A stretch of 64,000 nt of DNA from Desulfobacteraceae bacterium UBA2245 (GTDB lineage Bacteria; Desulfobacterota; Desulfobacteria; Desulfobacterales; UBA2245): the NCBI GenBank assembly GCA_002347265.1, contig DDYB01000020.1, positions 1-64,000 on the forward strand. The letters are read 5' to 3'. The notes beneath the pieces were generated by a model. It was not told the origin of the DNA and made no database searches. It saw only the letters and a list, made by a program, of their open reading frames with translations. This document shows, piece after piece, positions 1 through 8,294 of this stretch. Position 1 is the stretch's first letter, and each line of letters opens with the position of its first letter. The position numbers were made by a program, and so were the translations under genes.

Positions 1-20
1 GTTATTGCTGTGGATGGACA

Positions 21-134
21 CTAGCTATAATCATTGATGTGAAAAAATAATGATTTACCGCCTGATTTTGGAGTGATGAAGCCAAAACCTTTTTCTTCAT
101 TCCAGTTTGATATGATGCCACTTTCTATATTCAT
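21..134 (-). pseudogene. Cold-shock-domain protein fragment
   Basis: Thirty-seven codons from an ATG read a compact cold-shock domain with both RNA-binding signatures, KGFGFI (RNP1) and LFFHI (RNP2), after the usual W-N-E-E start. A TAG stop then cuts it off, well short of the 65-70 residues of a complete domain. In full-length relatives the domain is often followed by a DUF1294 membrane part, and nothing like that follows here. No clear ribosome binding site precedes the ATG. The surrounding DNA is AT-rich compared with the rest of the window. I read this as a decayed gene end. A real micro-protein is less likely. The domain match is strong; the pseudogene status is inferred from the early stop. 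Confidence 0.5.
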
Positions 135-227
135 ATCTGGTTGTTATATGGTTAACAGTATATTAGGTGGCCGGCCGTATAACACGTCCGCCTCATATTT
201 TATGATCAAAAAGGATTTGAGTAGGTT

Positions 228-338
228 GTGAATAATCGCCATGTAAAATCCGCGCAGACGGAATTCTGGAATGCCTTCAGGGCATGCGTCGAAGCGCATC
301 GGGTGCCGCCGGAACGGTTTGTTCCCTTCGTCAAATGA
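228..338 (+). pseudogene. Possible relic of an integron-type tyrosine recombinase
   Basis: Thirty-six codons from a GTG contain FWNAFRACVEAHRVPPER followed by a short Phe/Val/Lys tail and a stop. This resembles the extreme N-terminus (SAM-like core-binding part) of integron-integrase-like tyrosine recombinases common in Desulfobacterota. The rest of the recombinase, including the catalytic R-H-R-Y domain, is not present downstream in any frame. It sits about 330 bp before a tRNA gene, a usual place for integrated elements. The match is from memory of the family and is short, so it remains tentative. Confidence 0.35.
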
Positions 339-623
339 CTGCCCGGTTAACCCTTGAAGCTTGATTTTCAGTCTTATTGCCACAAGACATTTCCCATCGC
401 TGCTGGCAAAACAACCCAATTTCACGCCGCGGAAGGAGATTGCGGGTGCATGTTCGAACAATTCAAAATCAGGCGGATCGATGGTGCGTGGTGCGAGTCA
501 AAGAAAATCCATAGCGGAACATTTGCGTTTCGTAAAGGAAATTTAAGCATCGGCAAAATTTAACCGCGAACCTCGGCCTTTTGCCCCAACCGTTTCCCGA
601 AAGGCTTGCGCTCATTTTCGGTC
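339..623. other. Intergenic, no supported gene
   Basis: The open frames here are short, overlap each other on both strands, and show no family motif. Nothing beyond the tRNA promoter that follows can be supported. Confidence 0.5.
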
Positions 624-652
624 TTGACTTGTTTTTCCGGATACATTAAGTT
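624..652 (+). promoter_or_regulatory. Candidate promoter of tRNA-Arg
   Basis: TTGACT (624-629) is followed after exactly 17 bases by TAAGTT (647-652). The mature tRNA starts 12 bases after the -10 box. The -35 box matches five of six consensus positions. The -10 box matches only three, so this is a plausible but modest sigma-70 promoter. Confidence 0.5.
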
Positions 653-663
653 TGCCACCGTGT

Positions 664-739
664 GCGCCCGTGGCCCAGGGGATAGGGCGTCAGCCTCCGG
701 AGCTGAAGATCGCTGGTTCGAATCCAGCCGGGCGCGCCA
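664..739 (+). tRNA. tRNA-Arg (anticodon CCG)
   Basis: A complete cloverleaf can be drawn. The acceptor stem GCGCCCG pairs with CGGGCGC, the anticodon stem TCAGC/GCTGA encloses the loop CTCCGGA with anticodon CCG, and the T arm GCTGG-TTCGAAT-CCAGC is present. The discriminator is G and CCA is encoded in the DNA. It is preceded by a promoter and followed by a strong terminator, so it is a single-gene unit. Confidence 0.95.
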
Positions 740-750
740 ACATGAAATCA

Positions 751-782
751 AGGACCTGAATGATTCGGGTCCTTTTTTTTTT
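751..782 (+). terminator. Rho-independent terminator of tRNA-Arg
   Basis: AGGACCTGAA and TTCGGGTCCT form a ten-pair stem (one G-T pair) around a three-base loop, directly followed by ten T residues. It lies 12 bases after the tRNA 3' end. Confidence 0.9.
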
Positions 783-946
783 GGCGTGCCTGCTTTCACC
801 GGCGGCCGGGGCAAAACGCAGCGGCAGGGAAAGAGATAAGCCGTTTCGAAGCATCATGAAATCCAGCGCGGGATCATGCCGGCCGCCGGTTCCGGTGAAA
901 TTTCAGCAGGGCAGGGCGCTGTCTTGAATCCTGCGGTAAAAAGGCA

Positions 947-975
947 TTGACAGCCACACTCGAAAGGCATAAAAA
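947..975 (+). promoter_or_regulatory. Candidate tetR promoter
   Basis: A perfect TTGACA (947-952) is followed by a 17-base spacer and TAAAAA (970-975). Transcription would start near 982, immediately before the palindrome at 987-1002, so a bound repressor would block it. Confidence 0.6.
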
Positions 976-986
976 TACGCTGTTTT

Positions 987-1002
987 ATGAATGAACATTC
1001 AT
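987..1002. promoter_or_regulatory. Candidate TetR operator O1
   Basis: ATGAATG-AA-CATTCAT is a perfect 7-2-7 palindrome placed at the expected transcription start of the tetR gene. A related palindrome (TGAAC-4-GTTCA) lies at 1632-1645, before the pump genes. Shared TGAA/TTCA half-sites are typical of TetR-family repressors of RND pumps. Confidence 0.6.
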
Positions 1003-1032
1003 TTTCAATCATATGGATAAAAAAGAGCGGCC

Positions 1033-1608
1033 ATGAAAAAATCGGACAAGCGGCATGATATTCTGCAAACCGCCCTGGAGCTGATCGCGGAGCAGGGCTT
1101 TCACGGCGCTCCGATGGCGATGATCGCGGAGCGGTCCGGAGTGGCGGTCGGAACCATCTACCGGTATTTTGAAAACAAGGACGTGCTCATCAATGAGCTT
1201 TACAGCGAACTGGAAGGAAAGATCGTGGAGGCCCTGCGCAAAGGCTACTCGATCAAAAAACCCTTTCGGGAACGATTCCTTCATCTCGGCAGAGCGCTTC
1301 TGAGGTACTTCATCACCTTTCCGCTCCATTTCCGTTTCGTTGAGCAGTACCACAACTCCCCTTACGGCGTTTCTCTGCGGCGGGACCGGCTTATCGGAAA
1401 GGTGGGGGATCATACCATATTCACCGAGCTTTTTGCCGAGGGGGTCGCCCAGCAGGTGCTCAAGGATTTTCCCTTTATCGTGCTTTTCGCCCTGGCCTTC
1501 GGGCCCCTGGTTCCTCTGGCGCGGGATCACATCCTCGGGTTTGTCGTTCTGGACAATTCCATGATCTCCAAAACGGTGGAAGCCTGCTGGGATTGCGTCA
1601 AAAGATAA
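1033..1608 (+). CDS. TetR/AcrR-family transcriptional repressor
   Basis: This 191-residue protein has the standard TetR layout. Residues of about 5-55 form the DNA-binding helix-turn-helix with the signature AERSGVAVGTIYRYFENKD, followed by an all-helical ligand-binding part that cannot be assigned a ligand from sequence. It lies directly upstream of, and in the same direction as, a three-gene RND efflux pump. This is the common arrangement for a local repressor that releases its operator when a drug or membrane-active compound binds. Palindromes at 987-1002 (over its own start site) and 1632-1645 (before the pump) suggest that it controls both itself and the pump. The ATG at 1033 starts at the usual distance from the HTH. 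The family is certain; pump control is inferred from position. Confidence 0.9.
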   Translation: MKKSDKRHDILQTALELIAEQGFHGAPMAMIAERSGVAVGTIYRYFENKDVLINELYSELEGKIVEALRKGYSIKKPFRERFLHLGRALLRYFITFPLHFRFVEQYHNSPYGVSLRRDRLIGKVGDHTIFTELFAEGVAQQVLKDFPFIVLFALAFGPLVPLARDHILGFVVLDNSMISKTVEACWDCVKR

Positions 1609-1631
1609 CGGAAAACGTTCGGTATTTTTAA

Positions 1632-1645
1632 TGAACAGACGTTCA
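1632..1645. promoter_or_regulatory. Candidate TetR operator O2 before the pump genes
   Basis: TGAAC-AGAC-GTTCA is an inverted repeat in the gap between the regulator and the pump adaptor. Its half-sites resemble those of the palindrome at 987-1002. No clear -35/-10 pair could be assigned beside it. Confidence 0.45.
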
Positions 1646-1734
1646 GAAAAACGGGGCGGATTTTGATGAAAAGATTACCAGCGGCCGGTCAACAGCGGAC
1701 GCGAGCCATTCAATTCAAGCGACAGAGGTGGAAT

Positions 1735-2922
1735 ATGCAAATTCACGGCATGATCAGGCCTGTGGTCCTTCTGGGCGTTCTGGCCGGATTCCTGATAACT
1801 TCCGGCTGCGAAAGACAGCCCAAAAATGCAGCGCCCCAGGCCGGACCTCCCGAGGTCTCCGTGGTGACGATGCAGCCGGAAAGGGTGACCATCACGACCG
1901 AACTCTCCGGGCGGACATCCGCCTATCTCATTGCCGAGGTGCGGCCCCAGGTGAACGGCATCATTCAGCAGCGCCTCTTCACGGAAGGCGCGGACGTCAA
2001 GGCCGGGGACATTCTCTACCAGATCGACCCGGCGCTCTACCAGGTGGCCTACGACAGCGCCAGGGCGTCCCTCGCCAGAGCCGAGGCCAATGTGACCTCC
2101 ATCCGCTACCGAACCGAGCGCTACAAGGAACTGGCGGCCATCAAGGCGGTCAGCCGGCAGGATTATGACGACACCGCCGCCGCCCTCAAGCAGGCCGAAG
2201 CGGAGATCGAGGTCGGCAAGGCGGCCGTGGAAAGCGCCCGAATCAACCTGGACTACACCCGCGTCACCGCGCCCATTTCCGGAAGCATCGGCAGATCGCT
2301 GGTCACCGTGGGCGCGCTGGCGACAGCCGGACAGGGATCGCCGCTGGCCACGATTCAGCAGATCGATCCCGTCTACGTCGACGTCACCCAGTCGAGCGCC
2401 AGCCTGCTGCGCCTTCAGCAGAGCATGGAAAGCGGCACGCTCAAGCGGGACCGCTCCAACCGGGCCAGGGTCAGGCTGAATCTGGAAGACGGCACACCCT
2501 ATCCCCTGGAGGGGGCCCTTCAATTCCAGGATATAACCGTGGACCCGACCACCGGATCCTACATTCTGCGCATCGTGTTTCCCAATCCCAGGCGCACCCT
2601 GCTGCCGGGCATGTATGTGCGGGCGATTCTCGAGGAAGGCGTCAACGAGCAGGCCATCCTGGTTCCGCAGCAGGGCGTCGGCCGGAATCCGAAGGGGGAG
2701 CCTGTTTCCCTGATCGTGGATGCCGAGGGCAGGGTCCAGCAGCGGATGCTCACCCTGGATCGCACGGTGGGAGACAAATGGCTCGTCTCCTCGGGCCTTG
2801 AACCTGAAGACCGGGTGATCGTCGAGGGATCGCAGAAGGTGAAACCGGGGGTTTCCGTGAACGCGGTTCCCTTCAGCGAGGCGCACAACCCCGCGGCCCC
2901 GCCGGCCGCGGAATCGAACTGA
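1735..2922 (+). CDS. RND efflux periplasmic adaptor lipoprotein (AcrA/MexA family)
   Basis: This membrane-fusion protein links the inner-membrane pump to the outer-membrane channel of a tripartite efflux system. The start at 1735 is chosen because AGAGGTGG lies just upstream and the protein then opens with a lipoprotein signal (hydrophobic stretch, then ITSGC with the lipid-bearing Cys at residue 25). An earlier TTG/ATG at 1663-1666 would bury this signal. The 395 residues show the typical order: a barrel-sandwich (lipoyl-like) half near EVRPQVNGIIQQRLFTEGADV, a coiled-coil hairpin (about residues 75-145), the second lipoyl half at APISGSIGRSLVTVGALAT, then a beta barrel with QFQDITVDPTTGSYILRIVF and a C-terminal membrane-proximal part. 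It is followed after 12 bases by the pump gene, clearly in one operon. Substrates are unknown. Confidence 0.93.
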   Translation: MQIHGMIRPVVLLGVLAGFLITSGCERQPKNAAPQAGPPEVSVVTMQPERVTITTELSGRTSAYLIAEVRPQVNGIIQQRLFTEGADVKAGDILYQIDPALYQVAYDSARASLARAEANVTSIRYRTERYKELAAIKAVSRQDYDDTAAALKQAEAEIEVGKAAVESARINLDYTRVTAPISGSIGRSLVTVGALATAGQGSPLATIQQIDPVYVDVTQSSASLLRLQQSMESGTLKRDRSNRARVRLNLEDGTPYPLEGALQFQDITVDPTTGSYILRIVFPNPRRTLLPGMYVRAILEEGVNEQAILVPQQGVGRNPKGEPVSLIVDAEGRVQQRMLTLDRTVGDKWLVSSGLEPEDRVIVEGSQKVKPGVSVNAVPFSEAHNPAAPPAAESN

Positions 2923-2934
2923 CGGAGGCGCGAG

Positions 2935-5900
2935 ATGCTATCGAGATTCTTTCTGGACCGGCCGGTTTTTGCATGGGTCATCGCCATCGTCATGATGGCT
3001 GCGGGCGCGCTGGCGATCTACAACCTGCCCGTATCACAGTATCCCCCGATCGCTCCGCCGTCCATCGCCATCACCGCCTTCTATCCGGGAGCCTCGGCGG
3101 AGACCGTTGAGAACAGCGTCACTCAGATCATCGAGCAGAAGATGACCGGCTTCGACAAGCTCCTGTACCTTTCGGCCAGCAGCGATTCGTCGGGCCAGTC
3201 CCGCATCGAGCTGACCTTTGCGCCGGGGACCGATCCGGACATGGCCTGGTCCCAGGTGCAGAACAAGCTCCAGCTCGCCATGGCGAGCCTGCCCGAGATG
3301 GTCTCGCGGCAGGGGGTCAAGGTCAGCAAATCCACGCGAAACTACCTGATGGTCCTGGGCATGATTTCGGAAGACGGAAGCATGGACGGAAACGACCTGC
3401 GGGACTACGCGCAGTCCAACCTGGAGAAGGTGCTTTCGAGGGTGCCGGGGGTGGGAGAGGTCGAGATTTTCGGCAGCCAGTACGCCATGCGCGTCTGGCT
3501 GAACCCCGACAAGCTGACCGACTACCGGATGACGGTTCAGGATGTCATCGCGGCGGTGGGAACCTACAACGTGGAGGTGTCCGCCGGGCAGTTCGGCGGA
3601 GCGCCGGCGGTGGAAGGCCAGCGCCTGAATGCCGCCATCATCGTTCAGAGTCTGCTCAAGACGCCCGAGGAGTTCGCCGCAATCCCCCTGCGCATCAACC
3701 CGGACGGCTCGGTCGTGCGGATCAGCGATGTGGGGCGGACGGAACTGGGCGCCGAATTCTACGATATTCAGGGTTATTTCAACGGCAAGCCCTCCGCCGC
3801 CATGGCCATCCGGCAGGCCGCCGGCGCCAATGCCCTGGAGACGGCCGACAACATCCGGGCCAAGCTGGACGAGATGAGCCATTACTTTCCCGCGGGGATG
3901 AAGATCGTTTATCCCTACGACACCACGCCCTTCGTCCGGGTGGCCATCTACGAGGTGGTCAAGACCCTTTTTGAGGCGATTCTGCTGGTTTTCCTGGTGA
4001 TGTACCTGTTCATGGGAAATTTCCGGGCCACCCTGATTCCGACCATCGCCGTTCCGGTGGTGATTCTGGGAACCTTCGGGGTGCTGGGGTTTTTCGGGTT
4101 CTCCATCAACATGCTGACCATGTTCGCCATGGTGCTGGCCATCGGCCTTCTGGTGGACGACGCCATCGTGGTGGTGGAGAACGTGGAGCGTATCATGAGC
4201 GAGGAGGGGCTCTCGCCCAAGGAAGCCACCCGCAAGTCCATGGAGGAGATCACCAGCGCGCTGATCGGCATCGGGCTGGTGCTTTCGGCGGTCTTCGGCC
4301 CGATGGCGTTTTTCGGCGGGTCCACGGGGGTCATCTACCGGCAGTTCTCCGTCACCATCATCGCCTCCATGCTGCTTTCCGTGGTGGTGGCCCTGATTCT
4401 GACACCCGTGCTCTGCGCATCGCTTCTCAAGCCGGTGAGGGAAGGGCACGAGGCGGACAATGCGATCTTTTTCATGCGCCCCTTCTTCAGATGGTTCAAC
4501 AGCGGCTTTTACGGGTTAAGGGGTCTGTATGTGAGTCTGGTGCGCCAGACTTTTTCCAAGAGGCTGCGCTTCCTGGTCGTTTTCCTGATGATTCTGGCGG
4601 GCATGGGGTATCTGTTCCACCGCATGCCCACGGCCTATCTTCCGGACGAGGATCAGGGAATCATGATGGTGCAGGCCCTGCTTCCGGCAAATTCGTCCCT
4701 TGAACAGACCGAGCAGGTCATGCGGGACGTTCAGAAGTATTTTCTCGAGCAGGAGAAAGAGGCGGTCGAATCCCTCATGACGGTTGCCGGCATCAACTTC
4801 TCCGGCCGGGGACAGAACGCGGGGCTGGCCTTCGTCAAGCTGAGGGACTGGGAGCTTCGGGACCGGCCGGATCTGAGGGTGGGCGCCGTGGCGGGAAGGG
4901 CCATGGGATATTTTTCCACGCTCCGCAACGCGATGGTCTTTGCTTTTGCGCCGCCGGCGGTTATCGAACTGGGGCAGGCAAAGGGATTTGATTTTCAGCT
5001 GCTGGACCGGGGCGGTCTCGGGCATGCCGAGCTGATGGCGGCCCGCAACCAGCTTCTCGGCATGGCGGCCATGGACCCGGCATTGACCAAGGTCCGGCCC
5101 AATGCGCTGGAGGATGTGCCCGAATACCGGATCGATGTGGACTGGGACAAGGCCGGCGCGCTGGGAGCGCCCATCAACTCTATTCACAACACGATATCCG
5201 CGGCTTTCGGCAGCGCCTACGTCAACGACTTCATTCAGAGCGGCCGGGTCAAGCGGGTGTACGTTCAGGCCGACGCCCCCTACCGCATGCTGCCCGACAA
5301 TCTGGAAAAATACCATGTGCGCAGCGGCTCGGGCAAGATGGTTCCCTTTTCCTCTTTTGCTTCCGGCAACTGGTCTTCCGGTTCTCCGAAGCTGCAGCGC
5401 TACAACGGCTTTCCCTCCATCAACATTCAGGGCGAGTCGGCGCCGGGCAGGAGCTCCGGCGAGGCGATGGCGGCCATGGAAGGTTTTGTCAAAAAGCTGC
5501 CGCTGGGCGTCGGTTTCGACTGGACCGGTCTGTCCTTTCAGGAACGGATGTCAAGTTCCCAGGCGCCCCTGCTGTACGCCTTTTCCGTTTTCGTGATCTT
5601 CCTGTGCCTGGCGGCGCTTTACGAGAGCTGGCCCATTCCCATCTCGGTGCTGCTCACCCTGCCCCTGGGGGCGATCGGCGGCGTCATCGCCTCGAGCCTG
5701 CGGGGACTGCCCAACGACGTCTATTTTCAGATCGGCCTGCTGACCACCCTGGGCCTGGCCACCAAGAACGCCATCCTGATCGTTCAGTTTGCCAAGGCCG
5801 GGCGGGCCAGGGGAATGGATCTGATCGAGGCCACGCTGGAGGGCGCGAAACTGCGGTTCCGTCCGATTATCATGACCTCGCTGGCCTTCGGCTTCGGCGT

Positions 5901-6177
5901 TCTGCCGCTGGCCCTGAGCACCGGGGCCGGCGCCGGCGCTCAGAACGCCATCGGCACCGGCGTGCTGGGAGGCATGGTAACGGCTACCGTTCTGGTCGTG
6001 ATCTTTGCCCCGCTTTTCTACGTGCTGATCGAAAAGATCGTGGGCAGACTTCAAGGGCCGGAGGCGGCCTCGGCGGAAGCGGAAGCGCTTTCCCACCGCA
6101 TCGGCGTGATTCATCCGGACCAGACCGATGCGGAGAGGACAGCCGCGAAAGAGGATAAGAATCCATTAGAGGATTGA
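2935..6177 (+). CDS. RND multidrug efflux pump, inner-membrane subunit (AcrB/MexB, HAE1 family)
   Basis: This 1080-residue proton-driven exporter is close to the roughly 1050 residues of AcrB. It opens with the family signature MLSRFFLDRPVFAWVIAIV (first transmembrane helix), has two large periplasmic loops, and two sets of six membrane helices. The proton-relay residues are present: the Asp pair in LLVDDAIVVVENVERIM at residues 408-409, and the Lys in TKNAILIVQFAKAG at about 944, matching AcrB D407/D408/K940. It takes up hydrophobic or amphipathic compounds from the periplasm and membrane and exports them through the adaptor and channel encoded on either side. The C-terminus is a little longer than in AcrB and is charged. 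The hydrophobic exporter subfamily, as opposed to the metal-exporting one, is inferred from the overall sequence pattern. Confidence 0.95.
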   Translation: MLSRFFLDRPVFAWVIAIVMMAAGALAIYNLPVSQYPPIAPPSIAITAFYPGASAETVENSVTQIIEQKMTGFDKLLYLSASSDSSGQSRIELTFAPGTDPDMAWSQVQNKLQLAMASLPEMVSRQGVKVSKSTRNYLMVLGMISEDGSMDGNDLRDYAQSNLEKVLSRVPGVGEVEIFGSQYAMRVWLNPDKLTDYRMTVQDVIAAVGTYNVEVSAGQFGGAPAVEGQRLNAAIIVQSLLKTPEEFAAIPLRINPDGSVVRISDVGRTELGAEFYDIQGYFNGKPSAAMAIRQAAGANALETADNIRAKLDEMSHYFPAGMKIVYPYDTTPFVRVAIYEVVKTLFEAILLVFLVMYLFMGNFRATLIPTIAVPVVILGTFGVLGFFGFSINMLTMFAMVLAIGLLVDDAIVVVENVERIMSEEGLSPKEATRKSMEEITSALIGIGLVLSAVFGPMAFFGGSTGVIYRQFSVTIIASMLLSVVVALILTPVLCASLLKPVREGHEADNAIFFMRPFFRWFNSGFYGLRGLYVSLVRQTFSKRLRFLVVFLMILAGMGYLFHRMPTAYLPDEDQGIMMVQALLPANSSLEQTEQVMRDVQKYFLEQEKEAVESLMTVAGINFSGRGQNAGLAFVKLRDWELRDRPDLRVGAVAGRAMGYFSTLRNAMVFAFAPPAVIELGQAKGFDFQLLDRGGLGHAELMAARNQLLGMAAMDPALTKVRPNALEDVPEYRIDVDWDKAGALGAPINSIHNTISAAFGSAYVNDFIQSGRVKRVYVQADAPYRMLPDNLEKYHVRSGSGKMVPFSSFASGNWSSGSPKLQRYNGFPSINIQGESAPGRSSGEAMAAMEGFVKKLPLGVGFDWTGLSFQERMSSSQAPLLYAFSVFVIFLCLAALYESWPIPISVLLTLPLGAIGGVIASSLRGLPNDVYFQIGLLTTLGLATKNAILIVQFAKAGRARGMDLIEATLEGAKLRFRPIIMTSLAFGFGVLPLALSTGAGAGAQNAIGTGVLGGMVTATVLVVIFAPLFYVLIEKIVGRLQGPEAASAEAEALSHRIGVIHPDQTDAERTAAKEDKNPLED

Positions 6178-6181
6178 TGAT

Positions 6182-7606
6182 ATGAAAGCAAACCGGTTTC
6201 TTCTGCTGGGCGCGATCGTCGCCCTTCTTGGCGGGTGCTCCCTGGCCCCTGAGTACAGGCGTCCCGAGGCGCCCGTTCCTTCCGAATGGCCCGCGGGAGC
6301 GGCCTATTCTGAAGCGGCGTCCGCCGATGCCCCACCTGCGGCGGAATTGCCCTGGCGGGAGTTCATTGCCGATGAACGCCTGCAACAGGTCATCGAAACG
6401 GCCCTGAACAGCAACCGCGACATGCGCCTGGCCGCCTTGAACGTGGAGCGGGCGCGGGCGCTTTACAGGGTTCAGCGAAACGAACTGCTGCCGTCGGTCG
6501 AGGCGGTCGGCAGCGGGATCAAGGAACGCACCCCGGCCGATATCTCGTCCTCCGGGCATGCGACGACCCGGGAGCAGTACCGCGTCGATTTCGGCGTCAG
6601 TTCCTGGGAGATCGACTTTTTCGGCCGCATCCGCAGCCTGGGAGACCGGGCCCTGGAAGAATACATGGCCACGGATCAGGCCCGCCGCAGCACCCAGATT
6701 CTGCTGATATCCGAGGCGGCCCGCGCCTGGTTCACCCTGGCCGCCGACTCCGAGAATCTGAAACTCTCAAGGTCCACGCTCGAAGCCCAGCAGGCCTCTT
6801 ACGACCTGATTCAGAAACGGTATGAGGTCGGAATCTCATCCGAACTGGATCTCCGTCAGGCGCAGACGCAGGTGGAAACGGCCCGCAGAAACGTCGCCGT
6901 TTACACCCAGTTGACGGCCCAGGATCAAAACGCCCTGAATCTCGTGGCAGGAACGCCCCTGCCGCCGGAACTCCTGCCGGCGGATCTGAGCGGGGTTCAG
7001 CCTCCCAGAGAAATTTCTTCCGGTCTGTCCTCCGAGGCGCTCCTGGTCCGGCCCGATGTGCTAGCGGCGGAGCACCGGCTCAAAGCGGCCCACGCCAATA
7101 TCGGCGCGGCCCGGGCGGCCCTGTTTCCCCGCATCGCGCTGACGACCGCCATTGGAACCGCCAGCGCCGATCTGTCCGGTCTTTTTAATTCCGGGCAGGA
7201 GACCTGGAGTTTCGCGCCGCGAATCGCCGTGCCGATTTTCGATGCCCGCACCTGGGCGGCGTACGATGTCACCAAGGTGGAGCGGGAGATTTCCGTGGCC
7301 CAGTACGAAAAGGCAATCCAGACGGCCTTTCGGGAGGTGGCGGATGCCCTGGCTCAGAGGGGCGCCGTCGGGGAGCAGCTGGCTGCCCAGGAATCCCTGG
7401 TAGAGGCCACCGCCGCGGCTTACCGGCTCTCCGACGCCCGCTACAACAACGGAATCGACAGCTACCTGAGCGTTCTGGACGCCCAGCGATCGCTTTTCCG
7501 AGCCCGGCAGACCTTGACCGACCTTCGCATGATCCGGCTCGCCAACCGGGTCACCCTCTACAAGGTGCTGGGAGGCGGGGCGCCGGCGGATTCCGGTGAA
7601 AAATAG
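6182..7606 (+). CDS. RND efflux outer-membrane channel lipoprotein (NodT/OprM family)
   Basis: This 474-residue TolC-type channel completes the pump. The N-terminus is a lipoprotein signal with LLGGC (Cys at residue 19), followed by the family hallmark SLAPEYRRPEAPVP. Two repeated outer-membrane-efflux domains follow, each with long helices and a short beta segment. The repeat signatures are recognisable as RAAL(F)PRI and the R-P-D-V-L-A-A-E-H stretch. The gene begins four bases after the pump stop codon. Adaptor, pump and channel therefore form a single operon under the TetR regulator. Confidence 0.93.
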   Translation: MKANRFLLLGAIVALLGGCSLAPEYRRPEAPVPSEWPAGAAYSEAASADAPPAAELPWREFIADERLQQVIETALNSNRDMRLAALNVERARALYRVQRNELLPSVEAVGSGIKERTPADISSSGHATTREQYRVDFGVSSWEIDFFGRIRSLGDRALEEYMATDQARRSTQILLISEAARAWFTLAADSENLKLSRSTLEAQQASYDLIQKRYEVGISSELDLRQAQTQVETARRNVAVYTQLTAQDQNALNLVAGTPLPPELLPADLSGVQPPREISSGLSSEALLVRPDVLAAEHRLKAAHANIGAARAALFPRIALTTAIGTASADLSGLFNSGQETWSFAPRIAVPIFDARTWAAYDVTKVEREISVAQYEKAIQTAFREVADALAQRGAVGEQLAAQESLVEATAAAYRLSDARYNNGIDSYLSVLDAQRSLFRARQTLTDLRMIRLANRVTLYKVLGGGAPADSGEK

Positions 7607-7676
7607 GCGGAGTCCATCGTACATTTGCCGGCAAGGGGCCGGTCGCGTTCTTCTGTAAAACCGGAGGCGAAACAAC

Positions 7677-8096
7677 ATGAGATCATACCGAAAAGAGTTG
7701 TGGATCGAGATTCCGAGCAGAATGGGCTTTCTGAATATCACCGAGCAGGTTGCGCAATGCCTTGAGGAAAGCGAAATACAGGAAGGTTTTGCACTCATCA
7801 ACGCGAGGCATTTGACGGCTTCCGTCTTCATCAACGCGGATGAGCCGGGCCTGCTTCGGGATTATGAAACGTGGCTGGAAAAGCTGGCGCCGTACGAACC
7901 GATCACCCAGTACCGGCATAACGATACCGGAGGCGTCAACGGAGACGGCCATCTGAAAAGGCAGATCATGGGAAGAGAGGTCGTTGTCGCCGTCACGGAT
8001 CATGCCCTGGATCTGGGACCGTTTGAGCAGATATTTTACGGCGAGTTCGATGGCCTTCGAAAGAAGCGGGTACTGGTGAAGATCATCGGCGAATGA
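7677..8096 (+). CDS. YjbQ-family protein (UPF0047)
   Basis: This 139-residue protein belongs to the YjbQ/UPF0047 family, which has a weak thiamin-phosphate synthase activity in E. coli and no settled physiological role. The conserved features are present: N-terminal beta strands ending in GFLNIT, the central NARHLTASVFINADEP, the metal-binding-like HNDTGGVNGDGHLKRQ with its conserved histidines, and the C-terminal FYGEFDG. An AGGCGAA ribosome site precedes the ATG. It stands alone between the efflux operon and the ClpX-like gene, so the context gives no further clue. Confidence 0.88.
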   Translation: MRSYRKELWIEIPSRMGFLNITEQVAQCLEESEIQEGFALINARHLTASVFINADEPGLLRDYETWLEKLAPYEPITQYRHNDTGGVNGDGHLKRQIMGREVVVAVTDHALDLGPFEQIFYGEFDGLRKKRVLVKIIGE

Positions 8097-8104
8097 CCTT
8101 TTTG

Positions 8105-8180
8105 TTTTACGACAAGGGCACGAAGCTCGCGCAGATTGCATGTTGTTTTACCACGAAGGCCACGAAGCTAACGAAGGTTT
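8105..8180 (+). repeat. Short CACGAAG-type direct repeats
   Basis: The motif CACGAAG occurs at about 8116 and again twice between 8150 and 8170, in two similar frames beginning TTTTAC. Their spacing is irregular, and they lie in a gap with no gene (8097-8294). They look like a copy of a small intergenic repeat family, with no function visible. Confidence 0.4.
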
Positions 8181-8294
8181 AAAGGAATGAGGGCCTTGAT
8201 TTTCCTCCGTCCCTTGCAGGCGCGGCGGCCGGCCGCTGTTCTTTGATTTTCCCCTGCTTGATATTTCGTCAACGGGTGATTATAGTTTCTGAAC

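Noticed and set aside
144..461. 105-codon minus-strand frame near the left edge
   Set aside because: It has no family motif and overlaps the integrase-like relic on the other strand; its composition is unremarkable.
1675..2886. 403-codon open frame opposite the RND adaptor
   Set aside because: It is antisense to a gene with clear family motifs, is rich in His, Arg and Gly as expected of GC-rich antisense frames, and has no ribosome site.
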